64,000 nt of DNA from Rapana venosa (taxonomy: Eukaryota; Mollusca; Gastropoda; Neogastropoda; Muricidae): the NCBI GenBank assembly GCA_028751875.1, contig CM054143.1:61542431-61606430 (forward strand). Reading direction: 5' to 3'. Shown piece by piece: positions 13,301-25,300 of this stretch. The notes below the pieces were generated by a model. That model had not been told where the DNA came from. It worked only from the letters and a program-made list of their open reading frames with translations, and ran no database searches. A program made the position numbers and the translations under genes. Numbering within the stretch: the first letter of the stretch is position 1; each line of letters starts with the position of its first letter.

Positions 13301-16300
13301 AGTGGTCTTCGCACGCGCACGCGTGTGTATGTGTGTGCGCGTGTGCGTGTGCTTCAGTTTAGGAAAGAGACAGGGAGTGCCATGTTGAATAATGTTTTTG
13401 TATTTTTGCCAAATTTTTATTTTTCCTTAAATTTGAAAATATATAACTAATGAAAGTAATATAAAATGTTGGTGTCAAACAGTTTTTGAAGAAGTAACTT
13501 TTTCATACCTGTTATCTTTCCTTTTCTGTATGCTTCATCAGACCTGTACGAGAAGGGAGGCTAAAATTGAAACCCATGGACCTCACAAAAGTATTGACTA
13601 TGAATTGTAGACACTTTCCATATTTATAAAACAACCTTCAGCTGTCTGCTTCTCCTTGAATGGGGTCAATGGTAGAAGCCATGTTTGACATCACAAGACA
13701 AAAGTGAAGTAGGGGTCTGTCAGGGAATTGTCAGCTTCAGGAAAGCAGTGAGATCCTAAGCGTTCTGTGCTGAAATACATACACATAGTGGGTGCGATTG
13801 ATAAAAGCAGACAAAACATGACATCCCTAACAGTAGGCTCAGCACTGGGTTTTAAGTAAGTACTGTGCTTTCCATGTCTCCTGTCTTTAGCATATTCTGA
13901 CATGATGAAGTGTACTGAGTCAAATATGGTGATCATTGCAGCAAAGTCAGCAGCTCACATTGAAATAGGTTGCAGGCTTTTTTCCTGCAGCGAAGAAAAA
14001 TATGACCAGATAAACTGGAAACAATGGGAAAGGATTGTCACTCTTAATTGGTTTTGGAAATACAAAAAAACAAAATACCAGCAAAAAAATTCCATAAGTC
14101 CAGATGTGCGCACAAATTTGTGATAGACTTCTTGTCGAAAGTGACGCTGGTGAAAATTGACTTTGCTAGTGATCCATTTCCCCCCTTTGATATATAAGAG
14201 CTTTGAGGAGTTATGGGAAAAGTGTTTTCCCCATTCCAAGATTTGCTACACATCTGTGACCATAGTAAGTAGAGAAGGGAAGAAAAAGTGAAAGTACTGT
14301 GGCATGTATAGAATAGATTATGAGGACTGTATTTTCTTGCAGATTTGATGAAGAGGAGTACTACAAACAGAGAGGCATAAACCCATGGCAGTCTGGTCGC
14401 TATGAGAATTTTGAAGTGCGCTACAACCGAGAGTCCTATTCCCCATACAGGGTGAGTGAGCAAGAGGCATCGTTGTCTTTGAAAGTTGCTGTGTGAGTTT
14501 AGCATTTAATGCCTGGACAAAAGCAAGCATCACTTTTGACTCGCACACATATGTACACCTAAGCGTGCACGCACATGCACAGACACAGACACTCAGACAG
14601 ACAGACACACTCATGCACACACACACAAATATATATATCCACATTCACACAGGTTTCAGCCACGTTCAGGTTCCCCTTTTGTTCATCCACCTGCACTGAA
14701 AACATTTTAATGTGCAGTGACTGATTTTTTTCACCTTTAAAAAAAAAAATCATTTACACATGTAAATATTTGTGTGTGTGTGTGTACAGGAAAAAGAGTA
14801 CTATCCTCCCCCTCCAGACAGATATCCTCGTCACTTCAGTCCTCCAGTCGACAAGTAAGTTTGCTTTTGAACTGTTGTTCTTTTTCTCTGCACAGATGAT
14901 AATGCATATATCATTATATTTTTGTTGTTGATGTATTCCTTTTTCATATGGTACTTCACAAATGAGTCACGCTGAGATATATTAAGAGGGGTGGGTGTGC
15001 CGTCTTTCCATTTAAAAAATAATGTTGTATCTTATTCTTTGCAGGTGATTGGTATAAATTTGTAATCAGGGTGAAATTCATTTTAAATATAAACTAAAAG
15101 CTTGGATATCTCGCAGATGTATATTGAATTTCATTGAATTTTTGTTGTTGATGTATTCTATTTTGATATTGGGTACTTCAAATTGATCGCTGAGATATTA
15201 GTGGGTTGTTTGTGCCGTCTTTCCATTTCCCTCCTAAAATTTTTTTTTTCTTTGCAGGTGATTGGTAAATTGTTATCAGGGTAATTCATTATAAAAGAAA
15301 GCTGGGGTTGATCCGCTGCTGCGTTCTGTCACTTGGTATGAACATTTTTTTATATATGTATGTGAATTATATGTTCTGGTTTGGGTATTTGGGGGGTTTA
15401 TTGGGTGGTGTTTAAAGCTCACAGTCCTGTCAGTCCTCTAGTCTCCTTTTCACCTCATCAACCCCTTCCCCCCTTTTTTTTTCCACTTTGATACAAAATA
15501 ATATGATATGATACATACTGTTTACAGTAGTATGTAACACTCCGATCAAGACCATAGCAAACGTGTTATGAGCAGTATTGCAAGTACTAGGCTCGACAGA
15601 AGTGTGGTGGTAACTTTTGAACTTTCTCTGACCTATCAGTCAGCAGGGCAACACGTGTCAAGACACACACACACAAAAAAGGTTTGTTTATGTTAGAAGA
15701 GGTAACGGTGAATACAGGAAGAAACTCTCCTCCTCCATCCAGGTTTGGGCGACATCCCCGCATGGAGCCCCGAGCAGAGCCCCCCTACCGACCCAACCGC
15801 ATGGAGGAGATGCGTCCCATGTCACCCTCACCCCCTGCCGCAGCTGCTGCTGCTGCTGCTGCTGCTTCTTCCCCCCCTCCCTCCCGCCGCCCTGCCGATG
15901 AATGGCATGACCCCTGGAGAAGGTCAGTGGGCCATCGTTCTGGGGTTCATGTGATGGTGATGATGATGGTGGCTGATTTGTTTTCAGTGTTCATTCTGTA
16001 GTTGATGTAATGGTGATGATATTGGTGGCTGGTTTTGGTTTTTTTTTCATTGTTCATTCTATGGTTGATGTAATGGGATGATAATGGTGGCTGGTTTTGT
16101 TTTCATTATGGTTGAGGTAATGGGGATGATCATGGTGGCTGGTTTTGTTTTCATTATGGCTGATGTAATGGGGATGATAATGGTGGCTGGTTTTGTTTTC
16201 ATTATGGCTGTTTTGATAATGGGGATGATAATGGTGGCTGGTTTTGTTTTCATTATGGTTGATGTAATGGGGATGATAATGGTGGCTGGTTTTGTTGTTC

Positions 16301-19300
16301 ATTATGGTTGATGTAATGGGGATGATAATGGTGGCTGGTTTTGTTGTCATTATGGCTGATGTAATGGGGATGATCATGGTGGCTGGTTTTCATTGTTTTG
16401 TTAGTGGTTTTCTTTCTCAGGTTTCTGTATGAATTATTTATTGTGTGTACAGTGTTTTGGTGGTTTGCTGTATGCGATGCATTTTTTGTTTCATGCTTTT
16501 GTGTAGATAATATGTTGTGTGTTTTGTCCAAATTTAGTATGTAGTGCGTTACAATTATTGAAGAAGCCCACAACTTTATTCTTGGGTAGGTTTGTTTATC
16601 GTATAAACTGTATAGTATAATCTTACTGTGACTTTTTTCCCAACAGACTTTTTGCAAGTTGTGTGTGTGTGTGAGAATGTTTTGGGGTTTTTTGTTTGTT
16701 TTGTTTTTGATCATGGTGTACTCTATTATGATAAGAAGGTACAGTCTGTTTAAATTAAATGATTGTCATTTAGCAGGCCTATCATAATATGATATTATAA
16801 TATCATGACATTTGTGTTTGCTTATGTGTATGCAAGACTCTATGTCAAGTCAAAATTTTATTTCCAGATGGTACATTGAATAAGCAATGCATTTGCTTTT
16901 GTGTGTGTGTGTGTGTTGTTTCTGCATGTTATGCTATAAAAACTGTGTTAAATTCAAGTGATGTAGATTTGGAATTTGTTGTTTTTGATGCCACTTGAGC
17001 ATGAGGGGAAGCTGGGGGCCTAACTCTGACCGTTGTTGTTGCCAGGTCTGCAAAACACAGATCCAAATCTCCCAAGGTCGGCCGGAGAGTGCGCAGTCGG
17101 TCACGAAGTCGCCGGGGTCGACGATCTCTCAGCGATTCTTCTGCATCCTCAGAGTAAGTTGAATTCTGTCTTCTATCTGGTAATGGAATATTCATCAGAA
17201 ACTTTCCACAGTTCACAGATAGTCTTCATGAAATTTGGGTGGGTGGTGGGTGGGGGGATTAACTGTCTTTGTGGAATGAATTTGAGTTCAGTATGTGGCT
17301 TTGAAGTGTCGATCTCCCCCTGTATATTTTTCCTTTTTAATCTATTTTTCTTCTCTATGTGTGTGTGTGGGGGGGTGAGGGGGGGGGATGCGTGCTTTGA
17401 AAGCCTGACATCTGAAACAGGAAAGGACAGGTAACTTTTCTGCAGCATACGTCTTATCATTTCCCTGCATTCATTTGTGACACTGATGTTTTCCCCAGAG
17501 GTACATGTGCCCTACTTCCCTTCTCTGAAACTTTCTGCGCATATCTGCCTCTCATCCTCATTCATCTCAAGCATGAATCATTTGACATGCAAGATGTCTA
17601 ATATCACTTATAGTGAAAAGACGTTAAATCGAAACAACAACAACAACGATGCAAGAGTGCAATTGCTTTCAGCTGTACCAAACTTCAGTAAATAAATCAA
17701 ATGGAAGTGGTAGGCATGTAAGGGTTAGTTAATGCTAGCTTCCCAGTTTTAGACAGTTTGGTTTCGTCACATCCTCCCTGGAGAGGGGTTGGCTCCTCAA
17801 GCTTTCACTTACCCAAGACCAAGTGCCTGAAAGTCAGTACAGCAACTGGACGACTCCTGAAGAAGTTGGCAGAAGTCAAAGTCAAGTCCAGTCACATTGC
17901 ATTTCTCCATAGTGTCCAGATTAACAAATTGGAAACAAGGGAGTGGGGGGGGGGGGGGGGGTGATAACTATCCAAAAAAAAAAAAAAAGTTTTCTGTGGA
18001 AAACTATTGTCATAATACTCATCAGTCTAGCACTGATGTTTTGTGTCTTTTTGTGTGTGCTGTTTTTTAGATAGGTGGTGTTGAAGGCAGCTGTATTATT
18101 TTCTTTAGACTATCTTGCTTGTTTTCTGAAAACCTTGTCCATCATATTACATCGGCATGACTAGTGTGTAAACAAACCACTGTGTGTTTTTTGCCATCAG
18201 GCAAAAGAAAAAGAAAACTCGACCGGTACCACCTGTCAAATCTGCAAGGTGAGACGGCAGAGCAAGTGTTTGAACGTATTTTGGGGTTACAGCTGTTTTG
18301 TTTCCATGCCATGCCCCTTTCATTGTCGTCCTTTCATTCTTGTTGAAAATTTACCAGTGCATGAGTGAACTTTTCACATCCAGAACAGTTTTTCTCTCTC
18401 TCTCTCTCTCTCGCTCTTGGCATTCCCTAACTGGGAGGGGTGCATAGTGCCTGGTCTTCTCCTGTGCTTGGCATTTTGCTGGAGGTCTGCCCGCTGGCCT
18501 CAGCCAACACTTTCTAACTTCAGAGCAGCTTATTTCATTGTACAGGTTGTATTCTGGGTATGTTTGTGTTTCCGTAACCCACCAAACGCTGACAGGAATT
18601 ACGGTATTTTTAGCATGCATATTTGATCTTCAGCATGTGTATACATATACCAAGGGAATTAAGGCACTGGCAGGTCTGCACTTGAAATCAACTTGGGAGA
18701 TTGTAAAAGACCCCACCAGACGCTTTCAAGATTCAGACCAGGACTTTGTGGACACGCAGGATTGGAGTTGAATGGTCTTAAACACTCCCTATGTAACGTC
18801 TTGTCAGAACAGATGGTGACAGAACCTTTACAGAGAACAAGTTCCGGCAATACGAATGGCTGAGCGTTATGACCACTTGGGGACATAGACATCTTCACAC
18901 TCTTAGGATGATCACAGTGATATGCACAGTTAGCACTGGCTACCCAGTTTGTGGGAACTATTGCTCTAAGTTGGCTTTTCTTTTTTCTTTCTTTTTTTGG
19001 TGAAAGTAGTGATCAGACTTCCATTGCAATATCTGATTCATATATATACATGTAGAAGATGATGAAACTCTTGTATAGGTAAGCACATACAGCGATGCAC
19101 ATGTGTGCACACTACCACAATGAATGTACTACCACTACACGCATGCACACATGCACACACACATACACTCACACATTTGCATTAATGTGTATTGTTTATT
19201 TGTCCTTTTATTCCAGTGATATGGAATATGCACTCGTGCTTTTTTTCATCCAGTCTCTGTGTGCTTTTGGTTTTGTATTATAAAGAAGAGGCATTCTTAG

Positions 19301-22300
19301 CATTTATGTTTTTTAAAGCATTGGATCCTCTGATTTTATGGTATAATATATCTCTATGAAGTTTTCTTATATGAGGAAACAAAAAACAATTCAACAGCTG
19401 CACTAGGGAAAACTGATACTGCTGACAAACAAACATAGGGTATTGAATGAGCACCTTTTGTCACAGCCTCCTGTCTGTTTTATCACCAGGCTATGTAAAA
19501 TCACAAACACACAAACATTGGAAATGAACAATCGGCCCATCATTGCCACTGCCATGTGCATGACTCGGGTTTAGCCACGTGTTATGTCAACAAATCATTC
19601 TGACTGATTGATTCTGTGTCCTGCTTTGTTCTCTCCATGTTTCAGCTTCAGGCATAATTTAACCCCTCTAAAAAAAAAATCCAATAACAACCCCCCCCCC
19701 CAACACCCCCAACAACTTAATTGGCGAATAACACAACGAAACATTCTTGGACAAGTGCATCCAGAAGACAATGAACAAAGGAAAAAAATGAGGAGAAGAA
19801 AACGTCCACTATATACAGTCAGTATTTTACAACCAAACTGTGGCAAAGATATGCTTTTTGTCACCTCAACAAGGAAGAGGAAGTTTTCTCCTTCTGCACA
19901 GGCTGATTTGATAGTCAACAAATCTGAAGCAGTTTTGGCAGGTTGTCTTTTCCTCTGCTTAACCTGGGTGTGTTTTGTGCATGATATTTTGTCAGCTCCA
20001 TGCATCATTTGGACACGTTTGCATCTTTTGTTGATTTTTAAAAAAATTCATTTTCTGTGTAATTTATGAACATTAATGTTTTGTTCATGATTAATTATAG
20101 ATTACTTTTGCTCTGGTAACACTTTTGTTGATTCTGGTTCTGTGGTTATGTGCAGTTCGCGCTCGGGATCAAGGTCGTCAGATTCACGCAGCAGCCGGTC
20201 ACGTAGCTATTCATCAGGGAGTTCAAGGTCACGGTCACGATCCCCAGAACCCGCTCCGCCTGGTGTTGATCGAGGGGACAGAAACTTTGGCCCGCCACAG
20301 GGACGTTTTATGTGAGTTGTTGCTCCTGTTTTGTGTCCACTGGAAATGAGGCGGTGACATTTCTTTGTGCTTTATGTGGCTGAGTATAAAAGCAAAACAG
20401 AAAATCCACCCGCAACTAAGGAAAAAGTAAACAGTCAGACCAAGCAAGCCAACAATGCAGCTTTGCTCTCTCATTCGGTCTGGAGAGGGAAGGAGGGTTT
20501 TTTAAAATGAAAGAATGGGTGTAGAAAAGCAGACGTTTACTAAAACGATGATTTCATTTAAAATTTTATTTCTGTTCTTCAAGTCTTTGTTCTTACTGGC
20601 TTTCAACACTTGTGAAGTCATGTTAAAAGAAGCATTTACCTTTTTGAATCATTGTTTTTTGGGTTTTTTAAGTTCGTTATATTGTGACCTAAGGTAATTA
20701 TATGTGTTATTTGGCTCTGTGCATTGATTAAAATTTTTGTGTAACACTTTAAAGCATAAGCTTTGCAAAGATGTTTGTGACTGTCTTTGTGATAATGAAG
20801 GCGACCGAGAGGGAAAAAGATGGCAAAGGAACCAAATAAATGTTATGCTTCTGTAGACATCTGGTTTGCAAGTGCCAGGCAGAGATGCACGCTTCTGAAT
20901 GTGATAAAGCAAAGAAAAAAAAAGGAGAAAAACCTGACCAGCAAAGAAGTAAGAAGAGGCGGCGCTTGGCAAGAAGTAACCTGCCTGCCTGCCTGTCTGT
21001 GTTTCAGGGACGGTCCCCGCAGCGCGGTGTCGGTGCGAGGGCGTGACCGAGGGGGCCACTGGAGAGGACAGGAGAGGGGCCGGCCCGATTATCGCAACCA
21101 CGGCGGTGGCTTTCAACGAGGCGGCCATCACGACCGTCGCCCGCGACAGTCGGGTCAGGGCAAGCCTCCGGAGCGAAGTTTCCCCCCAGGGTACGGCTAC
21201 AACCGACCCCCTCCAGGGCAGCGCCCCCCAGAGAGGCGGTTGCCCCCGGACGCCTTGAGGTGATTTGGCCCGTCTGGGTGGGTGGCAGGGTGGGGAATGT
21301 CTGGGACGGTGTGCTTTTGTGTGTGCTCAGGGAGTTCACCCAGCTCATGTACGTAACTCAGCATGCAAGAAACTTTGGCCCAAACCAACTGCCACAAACA
21401 TTCTTCCAAAAGAAAGCAACTATGGCAATGGCCCAGATAAAGTGTGTTTGAGAAATCATTTGTTGTAGTGTGAACTCAGAGACCAGAAACAGCCTGGTGT
21501 TAAAAACAGAGAAACCCCGCCATGGGGGTGTCAGGGGACCTGTCAGTATAAATAGCATCCATCCCCACCTTCTGGAAATTCTGTGCCAGGAATTCCCTCT
21601 TGTCTATCCCTCTCTTTGTTTCTGCTTTTTCTTTTCTTTCTGTTACTTCATTCTTATCTGTTTTCTGTCTTCTTGGTCCAGTCTCCTGCCTTTTTCCAGA
21701 AAGACTGAAAATATAACAATTCTATCCCACGCCGAAGCTGGATACACTGGGCCTGACTTGTCAGGCGCTTACCGGCAGCGCAGTTTCTGTCATGTGACGG
21801 ACAACAATAGTTGCTGTCTGAGGGTTTGGTGATGATGAAAGGCAGGGAAGGGAAGAAAGTTGTTCTTTGATACGTGATACAGGGTTGGTGAAATGTTAGT
21901 AAATCAGGCAGTCCAGAGCTTGCTTTTGAAGAAAAAGATGTCGGAGTGTAGGAAACAGGGGCACTGTGGCTCAGCTAGTGGAAGTGTTCATAGCCACTTG
22001 CTCCCTTTCTTTCTTTAAACATTTTTTTTTAATCTTAAAAACTGATTTCAATCCAGCTTGTCAACAGTGAGGGAGCCATGAGAAGAAGAAAACAGTAGAT
22101 TTGCAATGGTAAGTTTTTTGTCAAAAAAAACCTTTTCATTTTTTTTTCTTTTACAGGCCCAAGAAAGCTCACAGTGTCAGCTCCAGCGGTTCCAGTCGCT
22201 CTCGTTCCCGATCACCTCTGTCAGGGTCAAGGTCAGGCTCTTCTAGTTCCTTCTCGCGGTCACGTTCAGGGTCACGGTCGCTGGGGTCAGAGTCTCGCTC

Positions 22301-25300
22301 GCGTTCAGCCAGCAGCGTGTCCTCCCACACCTCCTCCTCCTCCTCCAGCTCTTCAGGGAGCGCTGACTCTGACAACCTGTACAGGGACCTGGGAGGACCC
22401 TCACCTAAGAAAAAGACAGGTGAGTTTCTTGTCGGCTGCAGACCTATCCGGCCTCTTCCCTGCCTCCCTTCCCCCATGTCTGGTGTTTTGTTGTTTTTGG
22501 CCCGTCAGAGGGACAGCCCAGTCTCTGTGATGGAGGCAGCAGTATGCTACAGGTCCTGCAAGTCTCCACAGAGCTTGGCCACTGGGGTGGTACGGGTCAG
22601 TCAGGCCAGGTCCTGTTCTGGAGTGCCTTGTGTAGCGGGCAGGATGGCAGCACATGTTCTGTTGCCTGGCTGCCAGTCGTGCAAGGGCATTGGTTTCTTT
22701 GATGTGTACAAGGTTTCATCTAGATGCCGTCAGAGGCTAAAAATCAGTCTGGATCGTAACCGCTAAAGGGATGATCTGCCATCTTCATCCAACCCACCAA
22801 GCTGTCTGTCCGATTTCTAATAGAGGGAAGAACTGGATGTGGGAGAAAATGAAGAAGAAAGTGATCTCTTTTTTTGCTTTTGACTGTTTTCATTTGTGGC
22901 TTGTAACCCACATTATGTATCTGTTTATGAGGTAATAAAGGTTTTGTATTTATTAATCTCTGACTCCAGCCAGTATTCATTTTAGAGGAAAAGAAAAATT
23001 GTTCAAGGTAAAATCTGCACCAAACCGTGACTTCTGTGTCAGAGAGAAGCCATAAGTTTTGTAAGTATAGCCTAGTGGTTAATGTTCGTGATTTGACGGC
23101 ACTGGTTCAAGCCACCGCTGAGGCAGATTTTACCCCTGCAGTTTTCGTCGGTGTGACTCCACTGCCCCCAAAATTCTTCAGATGAGATTATAAACTGATG
23201 TCCCATGTACAAACACACGCAAGACATCTTGCACACGCGTGCCGTTCCACCTTCTGCAACAGTAGGCCATATGGATGACAGAATTGTAAAAAATGCGTGC
23301 ACACTGTTGTTGTGTTCAGATACCATCCCTGAAGTTGGAAGACAACTGCCAAATCTCACCAGTAGTGGACCTCAGACCTTTAGCTGAGGAACAAAGAAAA
23401 AGAATTTCTGGTTCGGCTGGTAATGAACACAAAATCCCAGTGTTCAGTTTCACCTGGGCATTCTCACAGTACAGTCTGTTTCATGGAAAGGATTTCTCGT
23501 CATTTTTTCATGACTAATAGGAGCTCTTTTAGTGAAAATAGTAACTTTACATCTTGAAAATCTTGTGCTTGAAATTTCCTCTTGTTTCTGGTTTGTATTT
23601 TTTTCCTTGCTATGTGTCTCATGTCTCTGAATCTGACCCAGCCCTGTGTGGTTGGCTTTGGCTTTCAATCATACGAAGAATAATCCTTTGTCAGCAGCAT
23701 CTTATGAATCAAGGGAGATTTTTAAGATCTCCCGGGTCCGCACCAAAGTGCAGACCTGCCAATGCTTTTAGTTCACTTCATGCATATGTATTTGCATGCA
23801 GAAGAAAAAAATAGCAGTTCAAAGTTCAGGTAAATCATGTCAGTGTTTATTGGTTCATGGAAACATAAACAAACCCAGCATGCACCCTGTACCTGGAGAG
23901 GGATGGGCTCCGCCAGGTTCAACTTGCCCAAGAGACACGACCTGAAAAGTGGAGCACATTGCCCCAACAGCTCCTCAAGGGGTTAAGGGGGGAGAGAGAG
24001 AGAGAGGTGACCAGCCTGTACCTGTGTGAATGGAGTGTGAAGCCAGTGGTGGTAGAGGAAAGAGAGAAGTGAGGGGAGAAAGGATGTGGCGGAGCTGTGT
24101 GGCTGTATGGCCTGTGTGTGGCCTGTGTGTGTGTGCCGTGGCGGAGCTGTGGGGCTGTATGGCCTGTGTGTGTGTGCCGTGGCGGAGCTGTGGGGCTGTA
24201 TGGCCTGTGTGTGTGTGCCGTGGCGGAGCTGTGGGGCTGTATGGCCTGTGTGTGTGTGTGTGTGTGCCGTGGCGGAGCTGTGTGGCTGTATGGCCTGTGT
24301 GTGTGTGTGTGTGTGCCGTGGCGGAGCTGTGGGGCTGTATGGCCTGTGTGTGTGTGTGTGTGTGCCGTGGTGGAGCTGTGTGGCTGTATGGCCTGTGTGT
24401 GTGTGTGTGTGTGCCGTGGCGGAGCTGTGGGGCTGTATGGCCTGTGTGTGTGTGTGTGTGCCGTGGCGGAGCTGTGTGGCTGTATGGCCTGTGTGTGTGT
24501 GTGTGTGTGCCGTGGCGGACCTGTGGGGCTGTATGGCCTGTGTGTGTGTGTGTGTGTGTGTGTGCCGTGGCGGAGCTGTGGGGCTGTATGGCCTGTGTGT
24601 GTGTGTGTGTGCCCTCAGTGAAGGAGAAAGACAAGGAAAAAGAGGCCGCCAAGCCGCCTCCTCCTCCTCCTCCTCCTCCTCCGCATATCCCCTTACCCCC
24701 ACCTGGTGAGATGAGAACACTCACCTTTCTCTGCATCGCTTGTCATTGTTCACCCTTTGGGGTGTCTGTTTTTAACTTTTAATTTGTTTCTGTGGTGAAA
24801 TGTTGTGCTCATCCACTTTTGCATGGTTCGTTGTTCATGTTTGATCACTTGCTTAATTAAGTGTTGTGACAGGCTTGTGAATTTTTTATTTTCATGTATT
24901 GAATATGTCCTGAATGAAAAGTTTTTGAATGTTGTATGTGAATAATGTTGTGGCTTGATACAGTATTCTGTGTTGTATCATGTTGAAGGAGTAAAAAAAG
25001 CCCAAACAAAAAACAACCTTATTTCATTAGTAGATGACTGCATCAGAAAACTTTAACTTTTTGTTAAGTCAGTTTGATTTATCAGGAGTTCTGAAGCCTA
25101 ATGATGTGAAATGAGAATTGGTAGATTTGGGTTTGCTGTTTCTCTCAACATCTTTTTTAGTAAGTGTGTGTGTGTGCGTGCGCATGCGCACACGTGTGTG
25201 TGTGTGTGTTGGAGAGAGAGAGTGTGAGAGTGTGTGTGTGTGTGAATGAGTGAGTGAATGAGTGAGTGAGTGTGCATGTTGATCTCTGCATATGTGACGC

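Larger units (their letters stand above)
22420..24618 (+). other. ZC3H18 intron 15
   Basis: It holds a SINE-B copy (about 23062-23310, plus orientation, with a tRNA-like head tagcctagtggttaatgttc), a SINE-D-like fragment (about 23850-23965), and at its 3' end the TG-rich minisatellite listed next. Confidence 0.5.

Noticed and set aside
19608..20069. 153-residue open frame in ZC3H18 intron 12
   Set aside because: AT-rich, no recognisable family, no flanking splice context or polyadenylation evidence. A chance frame is more likely.
23975..24782. Four to five long overlapping frames, Cys-rich on + and His/Thr/Pro-rich on -
   Set aside because: They are produced by a TG-rich minisatellite with no stops in several frames; the periodicity equals the DNA repeat.
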